A stretch of 64,000 nucleotides of DNA from JAJYUU01 sp963822955 (GTDB lineage: Bacteria > Actinomycetota > Actinomycetes > Streptosporangiales > Streptosporangiaceae), in contig CAWGJS010000002.1 in NCBI GenBank assembly GCA_963822955.1, positions 992,001 through 1,056,000 on the forward strand, given 5' to 3'. How positions within the stretch are numbered: the stretch's first letter is position 1; each line of letters starts with the position of its first letter. Below, piece after piece: positions 26,186-34,877 of the stretch. The notes under the pieces are model-generated. The model was given only the letters and a program-made list of their open reading frames with translations. It made no database searches and had not been told where the DNA came from. The position numbers were made by a program, and so were the translations under genes.

Positions 26186-27178
26186 TCACGCCTCTTTTGC
26201 GCCGGCCGCCGGCGGCTGCCCGATGGCGCGCAGGCTGCGCACCGCCGTCAGCGCGACGGCGAGCGCGAGCATCATGATCAGCAGTTCGGCGCCGTCCACC
26301 AGGCCGGGCCTGAAGAGGCCCGCTGTCGGCGACCCGCCCAGCATCCAGATCCCCGCGCCAGCCGCAAACGCCGCGCTCGCCACGCACGCTCCGCGCGCCA
26401 GCCGCGCGAGGTAGCCGACTACCCGCTGCGGCAGGCTGAGCCGGCGCACCGTGATCACGGCCGCGGCAGCGAGCACGATACCGGCCACCGGGCTGAGCAC
26501 CATCCAGGCGAGCTCTGCGGCGGGAAACCGGCCCAGCAGCCCCGGATGCGCCCAGAACGAGGTGACGGAGAGCGTCGATGCCCACCCGAACGCCGCCGCA
26601 CCGCCAGGTACCAGGCCATGCTCGGCCCCGGTGCCGCCCGTTCCCGGCCATGAATTCTGGAAGTGCTTCGCGCCGAGCGCGAGCGCCACCCCGCAGCCGA
26701 GCGCAAGGCCGGCCGGCCGCGCCACCCGCCCGTTGCGCCGGCCGGCCGCGACCAGGACCTGCCAGATCACGGGAACGGCGGCGGCCAGCCCGATGAGCCC
26801 GCTGCACGCGGCCGCGAGGGTCATGACCAGCGTCGCGCGGGTGACGGATGATGATTGCGGCAAGACCCACTGCCAGCCGGTGGCGAGCTGCGCCAGCATC
26901 GCGGCCGCCAGTACGCCGAACGTGGCCAGCGCGCAGCCGATGATGGCGAGCGACTGCTGTGGCGGCTGCCGCCGGCTGGTCAGGCCGGCGTCGGCGAGCC
27001 GTGCCAGCAGGCCGTGACCGGCGACGTCGACGCCGCGCCGCCAGCTGCGCGGCTGTTCGGCGAACTCGGCCAGCAGCAACTCGGCGAACTCGGCCCCGTA
27101 CCGGGCGCGCCATGACCGCGGGTACCACCGCAGCAGCTGCGCTGCACGGCGTGCGGCCGGGTCGGCTGGGGTGCTCAC
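26186..27178 (-). CDS. Multi-pass membrane protein in a PadR operon
   Basis: A 330-residue protein from GTG 27178, which overlaps the PadR stop (GTGA). The soluble N-terminus has LLRWYPRSWRARYGAEFAELL, a motif common in actinobacterial membrane proteins encoded after PadR regulators. About seven helices follow, including LAIIGCALATFGVLAAAML and GLIGLAAAVPVIWQVLV. No transport or enzyme motif is seen. The PadR protein most likely controls its expression. Confidence 0.7.
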   Translation of the reverse strand: MSTPADPAARRAAQLLRWYPRSWRARYGAEFAELLLAEFAEQPRSWRRGVDVAGHGLLARLADAGLTSRRQPPQQSLAIIGCALATFGVLAAAMLAQLATGWQWVLPQSSSVTRATLVMTLAAACSGLIGLAAAVPVIWQVLVAAGRRNGRVARPAGLALGCGVALALGAKHFQNSWPGTGGTGAEHGLVPGGAAAFGWASTLSVTSFWAHPGLLGRFPAAELAWMVLSPVAGIVLAAAAVITVRRLSLPQRVVGYLARLARGACVASAAFAAGAGIWMLGGSPTAGLFRPGLVDGAELLIMMLALAVALTAVRSLRAIGQPPAAGAKEA

Positions 27179-27489
27179 GCTGCGCCCCAGTTGCGCGTCA
27201 GGCGCCGGAGGCCTACGTCGGCGACGCGGCGCTGATCGGCTAGATGCGCCCGCAGTGCCTGCGCGCCTGCTGCCGTGAGCTGGTAGGGGCGCCGGCGATC
27301 CTCGCTCGCCAGGGCCTCGATGAGGCCCTGGCCCTCCAGCCGGCTCAGCGCCTCGTACAGCGTGCCCGGAGCGAGCCTGACCCCGGCGAACTGCTCGATG
27401 TCCTTGGTCAGCGCGTAGCCGTGCTTGGCTCCGTCGGCCAGGCTGGACAGGATCAGCGTGGCGGGTCCGGCGTACCGGCCGAACGTCAC
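27175..27489 (-). CDS. PadR-family transcriptional regulator
   Basis: A 104-residue winged-helix repressor from GTG 27489; GTG 27555 would add 22 unrelated residues. LILSSLADGAKHGYALTKDI and LAPGTLYEALSRLEGQGLI are the PadR DNA-binding signature, followed by RRRPYQLTAAGAQALRAHL. PadR dimers bind palindromes with TATATCG-like half sites and are released by small molecules. An inverted repeat of that kind lies just upstream at 27566-27581. The membrane-protein gene overlaps its stop. Confidence 0.85.
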   Translation of the reverse strand: MTFGRYAGPATLILSSLADGAKHGYALTKDIEQFAGVRLAPGTLYEALSRLEGQGLIEALASEDRRRPYQLTAAGAQALRAHLADQRRVADVGLRRLTRNWGAA

Positions 27490-27565
27490 CAGCGAGTCGC
27501 CTTCCGGCGGGCCGCTGCCGGTGCCTCCGGTACTGTCCGCGCGCGAGTTCGGCACTCTGGAAGTA

Positions 27566-27581
27566 TATATCGCCTGACGAT
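27566..27581. promoter_or_regulatory. Putative PadR operator upstream of padR
   Basis: TATATCG (27566-27572), spacer CCTGA, then CGAT (27578-27581) form an imperfect inverted repeat in an AT-rich patch just upstream of the PadR gene. The same TATATCG-N5-CGAT arrangement occurs at 28860-28877. Autoregulation by PadR is inferred from position and from the usual half-site of this family. Confidence 0.45.
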
Positions 27582-27599
27582 GGATCGGCGGGCGGACTT

Positions 27600-28658
27600 T
27601 CACGTTCGCTGTCCTGGTGGCGGGACCAGGTAAGGCAGCCGGGACCGCAGGAACTCGCGCGGGAACTCCGCCCGCATCCGCCACAGCCCGGCGTCGATGA
27701 CGAAATGCGCCATCACGGCGCCGAGGAAGAACCCGAACAGGATCCGCAGCGCGGGTCCGGCAGCAAGCTGATCAGAGGCCACCGACAGGGCGGCGCCGCC
27801 GAGCAGCGCGATGTTCGCGAGCGCCGCGAGCGCGGTCAGCCGCGCGGCTGGCCGGGTGCCCCGCGGGCTGCCCGCCGCAAGCATGCCCATGAGCAGCAGG
27901 TACTGCAGGCCGTGCGCGATCGTCAGCCCGGCTACCGCGGCGTAGGGCGAGCTGAAGGCGAATACCGGCAGGCTGAACGCCAGTGACGTGAGGTATGCCA
28001 GGCAGAACCCGGCTGGCCGCTGAGCCGGGCTGCGCCGGAGCAGGCAGCCAGCGCCCGCGGCGAGTGAGACCGCGAATGCGACAGCCGAGAGCGGGAACAG
28101 CGCGGGGAGGACCGCTCGCAGCGGGAGCTGGAGCAGCCCTGGCCGGGCGAGCAGAGCGCCGATGCCAGCCAGGCCGGCGGCGGTCAGCGCGCGCCGCTCG
28201 CCGGTGCGCAGTGGCGGCACGCGCAACGACGCCGCGGTCAGCGCGGCGATGCCGAGGTTCTGCTTCTGGTAGTGGAAGAACTGCCAGCTGAAGTACGGCA
28301 GCAGGAGCCAGTACAGGGCAGGCCGCGGCAGCAGGAAGGCGATCGCGCCGGCCCCGGATATCAGCGCGAGCGGCCACCACACATAACGGGCCGGCCGTTG
28401 TCGCATGTGCGCCCGGACCGCCGGGACCGTGTAGAACCAGGCGGTCGAGGCGACGTGCACCGACGAGCCGACGAAGAGCAGGAACGCGAGCGCTTCTGGA
28501 GCCCCAGTGCCCGCTGGCGGCGCGAGCGCGATCGCGGCCACCGCTGCGGCGATGGTGATGCCAAGCGTCGCCGCGAGCCAGGCCCGCGCCGCGCCCGTGG
28601 TGGTGGCTGCTGTGTTGGCGGGCGCTGTGGGAGCCGGACGGAGGAGCTCAGCCGCCAC
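27600..28658 (-). CDS. Multi-pass membrane protein with conserved His residues, unknown
   Basis: A 352-residue protein from GTG 28658, overlapping the upstream small gene by 11 bases. It has eight or nine helices. Notable motifs are YFSWQFFHYQKQNLGIAAL, IAHGLQYLLLMGML and AHFVIDAGLWRMRAEFPREF; the His and aromatic residues in or near helices may bind a metal or a hydrophobic substrate. Similar proteins exist in actinobacteria as uncharacterised membrane proteins. It is not obviously a transporter or a carotenoid oxygenase of the Brp/Blh type, which was considered. Confidence 0.6.
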   Translation of the reverse strand: MAAELLRPAPTAPANTAATTTGAARAWLAATLGITIAAAVAAIALAPPAGTGAPEALAFLLFVGSSVHVASTAWFYTVPAVRAHMRQRPARYVWWPLALISGAGAIAFLLPRPALYWLLLPYFSWQFFHYQKQNLGIAALTAASLRVPPLRTGERRALTAAGLAGIGALLARPGLLQLPLRAVLPALFPLSAVAFAVSLAAGAGCLLRRSPAQRPAGFCLAYLTSLAFSLPVFAFSSPYAAVAGLTIAHGLQYLLLMGMLAAGSPRGTRPAARLTALAALANIALLGGAALSVASDQLAAGPALRILFGFFLGAVMAHFVIDAGLWRMRAEFPREFLRSRLPYLVPPPGQRT

Positions 28659-28833
28659 CGCAGCCTCCGGTCGCGGCCGCCGAGCTCGCGGCCATCACCT
28701 GAAGCACGGCGTAGACAAGGATCGCGGACACCGGCAGCAGGCCGAGCAGCAGGTACAGCATGTCCTTGCGGCTCGGCCTGGCGGCCGGCGGCGCGTCCGC
28801 AGTTCCGAGACCGGCGGAGGGCAGAGGAGTCAT
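28648..28833 (-). CDS. Small membrane protein with Gly/Cys tail
   Basis: A 61-residue protein from ATG 28833. A charged N-terminal part with RPSRKDMLYLLLG leads into one transmembrane helix (GLLPVSAILVYAVLQVMAA) and ends in TGGCGGG. AGAGGAG upstream is a good ribosome site. It overlaps the multi-pass membrane gene, so the two are co-translated and may form a complex. The terminal Gly-Cys segment could be modified or bind metal; this is speculation. Confidence 0.6.
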   Translation of the reverse strand: MTPLPSAGLGTADAPPAARPSRKDMLYLLLGLLPVSAILVYAVLQVMAASSAAATGGCGGG

Positions 28834-28859
28834 GTCAACGACGCTAGTACGGCTACCGG

Positions 28860-28878
28860 TATATCGTCAACCGATATT
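28860..28878. promoter_or_regulatory. Inverted repeat, putative PadR-type operator
   Basis: ATATCG (28861-28866), TCAAC, CGATAT (28872-28877) is a perfect 6-base inverted repeat with 5-base spacer. It lies 28 bases before the minus-strand gene starting at 28833 and 72 bases before codA. It shares the TATATCG-N5-CGAT core with the site upstream of padR at 27566. Placement favours control of the 28833-27600 operon. Confidence 0.5.
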
Positions 28879-28948
28879 TCGTTGGACGGCATAGAGGACG
28901 ATTAGGCAGTGGCGGGACTGCAGGCGCACGGCGCGGGATGATGGGCCC

Positions 28949-30235
28949 ATGATCGATCTGATCCTGCGCAACGCCCGGCTGGCCGGCCAGGAAACGCCGG
29001 CCGGCCAGGAATCACTAGCCGACATCGGCATCGACAACGGCGTGATCACCGCAGTGAACGAGACCACGCCGGCTGCCGAGACGATCGATCTGGCCGGCCG
29101 GCTGGTCACGCCGCCGCTGGTAGAGCCCCATATCCATCTGGACGCAGTGCTGACCGTCGGCCAGCCGCGGCCGAACGTCTCAGGCTCCCTGTTCGAGGGC
29201 ATTGCGATCTGGGCCGACCGGGTCGGTAGCCTCAGCTACGAGGACGTGCAAGCGCGCGTCCGGCAGGTGCTGCGCTGGCAGCTGGCCTGCGGTGTGCAGC
29301 ACGTCCGCAGCCACGTCGACGTCTGCGACCCCGAGTTGCGGGCGCTCCGGGCCCTGGTCGACCTTCGGGAAGAGGTCCGCGGGATACTGGACCTGCAGCT
29401 CGTGGCCTTCCCGCAGCAGGGCATCCTCGGCTTCGATGGCGGGAAGGAGCTGATGCGAAAGGCAGTCGAGCTAGGCGCGGACGTCGTCGGCGGCATCCCG
29501 CATTACGAGCTGACGCGCGAGGATGGCGTCGAGTCAGTCCGGTTCGCGATGGCGCTGGCCGACGAGCACGGCCTGCGTGTGGACATCCACTGCGATGAGA
29601 CCGACGACGACCACTCCAGGTTCGTCGAGGTGATGGCGGCCGAAACGATCCGGCGCGGAATGTCGGGCCGGGTGACTGCCAGCCACACCACCGCGATGCA
29701 CTCCTATAACGGCGCCTACGCCCATCGGCTGATCGCGAACATTGCCAGAGCAGGGCTGCACATGGTGACCAACCCGCTGGACAACTCCGTGCTCCAGGGA
29801 AGGTTCGACACCGGCCCCATCCGCCGCGGCCACACCAGGGTGAAGGAGCTGCTCCTGGCCGGTGTCAACGTCTGCATCGGCCACGACTCGGTGATGGACC
29901 CCTGGTATCCGCTCGGCTATGGAGACCCGCTGCAGGCAGCATTCGTGCTGGCGCACTTCGGCCAGATGTCCGGCGACGCGGAGCTGAGAGCGCTGATCCG
30001 GATGATCACCGCGAACCCGGCCGCGGCGCTGGGCGTGCCGGACTACGGCCTGCGCATCGGCGGCCCGGCCGATCTGGTGGTGTTTGACGCGCCGTCTGAG
30101 GCCGACGCCCTGCGCCTGGTTGCACCACGCACGCTGGTGCTTCGCGGCGGCAAGGTCCTGGCCAGGGCAACCCCCGCCCAGCACACCGTCAGCTGGCACG
30201 GCACCGAGGAGCCGGTGACTTTCCGGCGGTCGTAG
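28949..30235 (+). CDS. codA: Cytosine deaminase
   Basis: A 428-residue amidohydrolase very close in length and motif order to E. coli CodA (427). Metal ligands and active-site segments: LVEPHIHLDAVLT (HxH), VDIHCDETDDDHSRF (His and catalytic Glu), TASHTTAMHSYNGAY (His) and IGHDSVMDPWYPLGYGDP (Asp). GILGFDGGKELMRKAVELG and TNPLDNSVLQGRFDT are also CodA-like. It deaminates cytosine to uracil in the cytoplasm for pyrimidine salvage. A cytosine-permease-like gene lies 2 kb further on, separated by unrelated genes. Confidence 0.92.
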   Translation: MIDLILRNARLAGQETPAGQESLADIGIDNGVITAVNETTPAAETIDLAGRLVTPPLVEPHIHLDAVLTVGQPRPNVSGSLFEGIAIWADRVGSLSYEDVQARVRQVLRWQLACGVQHVRSHVDVCDPELRALRALVDLREEVRGILDLQLVAFPQQGILGFDGGKELMRKAVELGADVVGGIPHYELTREDGVESVRFAMALADEHGLRVDIHCDETDDDHSRFVEVMAAETIRRGMSGRVTASHTTAMHSYNGAYAHRLIANIARAGLHMVTNPLDNSVLQGRFDTGPIRRGHTRVKELLLAGVNVCIGHDSVMDPWYPLGYGDPLQAAFVLAHFGQMSGDAELRALIRMITANPAAALGVPDYGLRIGGPADLVVFDAPSEADALRLVAPRTLVLRGGKVLARATPAQHTVSWHGTEEPVTFRRS

Positions 30236-30355
30236 CCCGCCAGCCCCAGTACTGGGCGAGCACCCCTTGCCGGTGAGCCAGCGGGTAGTGTATCTACGTG
30301 TCTGTAGAAGATCGGGCCAGGACGTGCGCCGCAGGGGCACGCACGTAGGGCGGCT

Positions 30356-31024
30356 ATGGAGTCGTTTCTCATCCATGCGGGGTACGCCGCTATCATCCTG
30401 CTCGGCTTCCTGGAGGCGTGCTGCGTTCCGATCCCGTCCGAGGTGACCTTCGGCTTCGGCGGCGTCCTGGCCTACCAGGGTCACCTCAGCCTGGCCGTCG
30501 TCATCATCCTCGGCACGCTCGCCGAGGTGGCAGGGTCCTACATTTCCTACACGGTCGGCCGCATCGCTGAGCGCCCGCTGATCGAGAAGTTCGGCCGTTA
30601 CCTGCTCATCTCCAGGGCGGACATCGACCGCGCCGACCGGTTCCTGGCGGGTCGCGGAGCGTGGGCCATCCCGCTCGGCCGGACGCTGCCGTTCGTCAGG
30701 TCGTTCACCTCTGTCGTGGCCGGACTGACCGGCATACCCGCGCTCCGCTTCGGGATTCTCAGCCTGATCGGTACGACTGTCTACGCGACCATCATGGCCA
30801 GTCTCGGATACGCGCTGGGGTCGGCCTGGCATCGCGTTGCCCACGACCTGTCGGTAGCCAGCTATCTGCTCGCGGCGGTAGTGATCGTCGCCCTCGTCGG
30901 GTTCGTCGTGCTGAGGCTGCGCGGCCGTCAGCAGCTACGCGACAACGGCAGCCTGGGCGAACTCGATAACCGCGTGCAGGTCATCGGCAGCGTGGAGAGC
31001 AGCCAGGCTAGAGACTGCGACTAG
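30356..31024 (+). CDS. DedA-family membrane protein
   Basis: A 222-residue protein with the VTT/SNARE-associated domain. LGFLEACCVPIPSEVTFGFGG is the first reentrant segment with the acidic residue and the Pro-Ile-Pro, and GRGAWAIPLGRTLPFVRSFTSVVAGLTG is the conserved Arg-containing segment of DedA proteins. These are proton-dependent lipid or undecaprenyl-phosphate flippase-like proteins. The last 30 residues overlap the convergent M56 peptidase gene by 90 bases, an unusually long overlap. Confidence 0.88.
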   Translation: MESFLIHAGYAAIILLGFLEACCVPIPSEVTFGFGGVLAYQGHLSLAVVIILGTLAEVAGSYISYTVGRIAERPLIEKFGRYLLISRADIDRADRFLAGRGAWAIPLGRTLPFVRSFTSVVAGLTGIPALRFGILSLIGTTVYATIMASLGYALGSAWHRVAHDLSVASYLLAAVVIVALVGFVVLRLRGRQQLRDNGSLGELDNRVQVIGSVESSQARDCD

Positions 31025-31888
31025 CGCGATCGCCAGCGCCAGCAGCACGAAGTGCCGCCGGGGCGGGGGACCCAGCAGCGCGTTGACCCGGCGGGGCACA
31101 GCACCAGAGCGCCTGATCTCGGCCCGGTCTCCGGCAGCCCCCAGCGCATGCTGCGCGCTGCCGGGACCTGAGTGGCCAGCCCCTGACGCCAGCGCTGCCT
31201 TCGCGATGGCGCGGGCGGCGAGCGGCCTGTTGCCGGTCACGCGGACAGCCTGCTCGTCAGCCCATCGCTCGACGCTGTAGCTGACTGCGGCCGCGAGCGG
31301 ACGCAGCAGCGGATTAGCCGCCGCTGACAGCCTGGCCACCGCCATGAACAGGTAGTGGCGCGCAGCGGCATGAGCCCGCTCATGGGCCAGCAGGACCTCG
31401 CCTTCGGCCTCAGTCAGCGAGTCGAGCATCCCCGAGGTGACCACGATCCTCGCAGGCCAGCCGGGAACGGCGTAGGCATCCGCCCTGCTGTCCTTGACGA
31501 TCACCAGCAGCCGCCCGTCCCCCGAAAGGCTGCGTGCCTCCCGGTGCGCCGAGACGAGCGCCGAGGTCCGCAGCCATGCCGCGCGCAGCACGCTGAGCGC
31601 CGCTGCGGCCAGGAGCGCGGCCGCCACGACGCCGAGCAGCAGGGGCGCCGCGTCGACGTGACTCATTGCGGGAGCGGAGAGTCTGCCCAGCGACGCGAAC
31701 ACTGGCAGGGATATTGCTCCGGCCAGCGCAAGCAATCCGAGTACGGCGCCGCTCGCTACCGCCAGCACGACCGAACTCAGCGTGAGCAGCCAGGTGGCCG
31801 TGCGGGGCGGCAGCCGCTCGGCGAGCGGCCGCGCTCCGGCTGCGGCCAGCACCGGAACGATCAGCGGCAGAAAGACCATGACGCGCAT
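30935..31888 (-). CDS. M56 (BlaR1-like) membrane metallopeptidase
   Basis: A 317-residue membrane protease from ATG 31888 (ATG 31879 also possible). Three N-terminal helices, then the peptidase domain: EAEGEVLLAHERAHAAARHY contains HExxH (HERAH), and YSVERWADEQAV the third zinc ligand region. One C-terminal helix follows (FVLLALAIALVAVSSLAAL). There is no penicillin-binding sensor domain, so it is the short form. The BlaI-type repressor gene lies 10 bases upstream; the protease presumably triggers loss of that repressor. Confidence 0.85.
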   Translation of the reverse strand: MRVMVFLPLIVPVLAAAGARPLAERLPPRTATWLLTLSSVVLAVASGAVLGLLALAGAISLPVFASLGRLSAPAMSHVDAAPLLLGVVAAALLAAAALSVLRAAWLRTSALVSAHREARSLSGDGRLLVIVKDSRADAYAVPGWPARIVVTSGMLDSLTEAEGEVLLAHERAHAAARHYLFMAVARLSAAANPLLRPLAAAVSYSVERWADEQAVRVTGNRPLAARAIAKAALASGAGHSGPGSAQHALGAAGDRAEIRRSGAVPRRVNALLGPPPRRHFVLLALAIALVAVSSLAALHAADDLHAVIEFAQAAVVA

Positions 31889-31898
31889 TCGCGGCCTC

Positions 31899-32297
31899 TC
31901 AGGAGCTCTGATCCGGGAGGTTAGCGAGCGTCCGGCGGAGCAGCTGCTCATCCTCGGGCCCAAGGCCGGACACGAACCGAGCCAGCACCGCCTCGCGGTC
32001 GGCTTCCGCGTCCAGGACCCGGCGCATCCGCCGGGCCGCAAGACCGGGCTCGTCGGCGACCGGGGCATAGGAGTACGCCCGCCCGGACCGGTGCCGGGTC
32101 AGCACGCCCTTGGCATGCAGCCGCGAGAGGATCGTCACGACGGTCGTGTAGGCCAGGTCGTCGCCAAGCTCGTGCCGGACTTCCGCCGGCGTCAGGTGGG
32201 AGCCTGCGGCCTGGAGCACGCCGAGCGCGGCCGCCTCAAGCTCGCCGGCCGCGCGTCGCGCTCCCGAGCTGGCCCCTCCCGGGCGGATCTGCGCCAC
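31899..32297 (-). CDS. BlaI/MecI-family repressor
   Basis: A 132-residue winged-helix protein. LEAAALGVLQAAGSHLTPAEV, LAYTTVVTILSRLHAKGVLT and HRSGRAYSYAPV are the DNA-binding domain, and LARFVSGLGPEDEQLLRRTL the C-terminal dimer helix. It is upstream of and close to the M56 gene, the standard BlaI/BlaR1-like pair. Actinobacterial pairs of this type often regulate targets other than beta-lactamase; none is next to it. Confidence 0.88.
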   Translation of the reverse strand: MAQIRPGGASSGARRAAGELEAAALGVLQAAGSHLTPAEVRHELGDDLAYTTVVTILSRLHAKGVLTRHRSGRAYSYAPVADEPGLAARRMRRVLDAEADREAVLARFVSGLGPEDEQLLRRTLANLPDQSS

Positions 32298-32344
32298 GGC
32301 GCCTAAGTGTAGAGCCCGGAGGCGGCGAAATGTCCTGCTCAGCC

Positions 32345-33812
32345 TTAACTGGCGTCAGCAGCTGCTGTCTCGCCGGGAATCACCAGCCGCTCCTCGACAT
32401 TGCTCTCGCGCTGGAGCCTGAAGAACAGGGCATAGAGCAAGGCCGCCAGCACAAAGCCGACCTCGAAGGTGAGATCGCCGAACGCCGGATTGTGCTTGGG
32501 CACGACCCCGAGGTAATCGGTCTGATTGGCGAACAGCCAGATCGACAGCGCTATCGAGATCGCCATCGCAGCGGCGCCAGCCCACGGATTGTGCTGACGG
32601 TCGAACAGCAGCCCGTCCACTCGCTTGCCGCGGCGCAGGAACTGATCGGCGAAGAAGACGCCCAGCCAGGGCCCGATCCAGTAGGCGATGACGAGCAGGA
32701 AGTTGTTGTACTTGGTGCCCGCGTCGCTCAGGCCGGACAGCGCCACGAAGAAGCCCGCGACGCCGAAGACGATGGCCACGATCGCCCGGCGCAGCCTGAG
32801 CGGCAGCTTGATGCCGAGGGCCAGGAATGACATCGACCCGGAGTAGACGTTGAGCGCGTTGGCGCAGATAGCGCCAAGAGCAATCGCCAGCAGCGTGACG
32901 TCGCCGATCCAGACGGGCATATTGCTGACAAAGCCGGCGGTCGGGTTGTTCCCGTACTTGTCGATGCTGGTGATCGTGGCGGCAGCTGCGCCCACGATCT
33001 CGAGCACCACGCAGGAGATGAAGACGCCGAGGCCAGCCCACAGCCCGGTGGCCGTCCGGTTGGTGGTTTTCGGCAGGTAGCGGGTGTAGTCGCTGGCATA
33101 CGGGTTCCAGCCGGCCGCGTAGCCGAACGCCGCGCCGAAGGTGATCAGCCACCCGGCCAGGGTGCCGCCGGGGATCGGCGCGGGGTGGGTGCCCGGGTGC
33201 GACTTGCTGAGGATCACGACCGATGCAATCGCGAAGATGACGACCAGGACGGGGAACGCCCACCGCTCGAACGCGTGCACCAGGTTGTGGCCGAAGAAGG
33301 CGACTGCCAGCTGAACCACCACGATGATCAGCAGGCAGATCTTGTCATTCCAGCCCAGCAGCGCGCTGAGCGCGAACGCGCCGCTGACGCTGTTGACGGC
33401 GAACCAGCCGACGCCTGCGACCAGCGCGTTGATCCCGGCCGGCAGAATATTGCCAAGCCAGCCGAAGCCGATCCTGGACAGCACCATCTGCGGTACGCCG
33501 AACAGCGGGCCCCTGGCGGCCAGGGCACCCATTGAGATCGAGCCCAGTGCGGTGCCCAGCACGATCGCGAGGGTAGCCAGCCAGAAGGACAGGCCGAAGA
33601 ACCAGACGCCGATAACGCCGACGAAGATGGTCGCGAACTCCATGTTCGGCGACACCCACGTCCAGAACTGCTGCAGCGGCTTGCCGTGGCGCTCACTGAG
33701 CGGGATGTACTCGGCGCCGCCTGGCTCGATCGTCGCTATCTTCCGCCGTACGTGCCTTCCCGGACATCGGCTTCGATACTGGGGGATCGCCCGCGAATGT
33801 GGTGTCGGTCAC
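32345..33812 (-). pseudogene. codB: Cytosine/purine permease (NCS1), frame broken near the 5' end
   Basis: The long open frame (to GTG 33655) begins inside the first transmembrane helix and no ATG, GTG or TTG precedes it in frame. Upstream in the same frame the DNA still reads IEPGGAEYIPLSERHGKPLQ, the standard NCS1 leader. In the next frame, from GTG 33812 with GAGGGG upstream, it reads MTDTTFAGDPPVSKPMSGK up to the junction at 33731. One extra base there explains the split (1468 bases = 3n+1). About twelve helices and MVLSRIGFGWLGNILPAGIN, WNPYASDYTRYLP support cytosine or purine symport, matching codA nearby. Confidence 0.78.
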
Positions 33813-34099
33813 TTCCTGTCACCCCTCGGCTCGATGACAGCGCCTGCCGCTCATGCCGGAGCACCGGTCATGAGCCTGGGCTAAGTGTGGCTCATGTTGT
33901 TACCAGGAAGTATCCCGTACTGGCAGCAAGTATCCAGTCCAGAGCGATTCCCGCGTGTCGCCCAAGTCATGAAGATGCGGCCCTAGCGGGGACATCGCGG
34001 ACTCCTTCGGGGCGCCCTGACTCGCCCGGCACCCCTCGTTATCATCTGTGGTATCTGGGCGGCTACCGGACCGGGGACGCGGATGACCGGCGGAACGGC

Positions 34100-34841
34100 A
34101 TGACGAAGCCCTTGTGGGCACAGCCTGCCTGCGATCCGGATCTGCCAGCAGACCTGCAGTTGCTGATCGTTCGCAGCCGCCCGGCCAGTCACGCTCCCGC
34201 GACCAGCAATGCGAGACCCTGGGCGCCGCGGCGCTGGCGGCAGCAACGTGACCTCGATCGTCATTCTGACAAGATCATCTTCCCGCATGACTTGCACGGA
34301 ACCGACCGGCTCCTGCTAGCCAGAGCGCAGAACGCCGTAGACACGATCCTCGGCTCCGAGGTACGAGAGGCTGGCCTGCTGGAGGCAGAGAGCGGCCCTG
34401 CGGCGGCACGAATGGGAGATCGCCTGCACCAGCCGGGAGCTGACCAGAGTGCGTGCGCTGCCTTCCGCTGACGCCGAGGCTGGTGCGATGACGGCGGCAG
34501 TGCTTGAGGCCCAGCAGCGAGCCCTTGCGCTCGCCGAGGAAGCCACGATCAGCCGGATCCGTGCGCTCGAGCGTTACGCGGCACAGGTCGCCGCCGCCGA
34601 CGATGCCCACCGCGACTGGCAGGCGGCCCTGCGTCAGAGCGGGCTGAACGAGGTCTACCTGGACCTCGTCGCCAGGACCGCCGCGGATGAGCTTGCTGTC
34701 ACTGAGCTAGACGAGCTCACGGACCGGGCCGCGATCACGGCGCAGGTGCTGAAGTCCAGCCTGCGGGACGCCGCCACGAGCGGCGCCACGCTGACGCTCC
34801 CTGCGCCGCGGGCGCGAATTGGCCGCGGGCAGGCTAGCTGA
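34100..34841 (+). pseudogene. Conserved helical protein of unknown function, frame broken
   Basis: From ATG 34100 one frame gives IIFPHDLHGTDRLLLARAQ then NAVDTILGSE; at about 34361 the reading moves to the next frame, which gives YERLACWRQRAALRRHEWEIA, then MTAAVLEAQQRALALAEEA and GLNEVYLDLVARTAADELAV, ending at 34841. GTG 34449 would give a 130-residue C-terminal half. The second half is rich in Ala/Glu/Leu and predicted to be coiled-coil. Proteins with this pattern occur in actinobacteria without known role. The 742 bases are 3n+1, so one extra base is likely. Its neighbours give no clue. Confidence 0.5.
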
Positions 34842-34877
34842 CCGGAGCCCCCGGCTCTGGCCAGCTAGCCATTGACG

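Noticed and set aside
26154..27128. Alternative minus-strand frame of 324 codons over the PadR-linked membrane gene
   Set aside because: Arg/Gly-rich and without helices, while the overlapping frame gives a clean membrane protein coupled to padR by a GTGA overlap.
29534..30844. Minus-strand open frame of more than 400 codons
   Set aside because: It lies antisense to codA and DedA, both clear genes, and its translation is Arg/His/Gln-rich without any motif.
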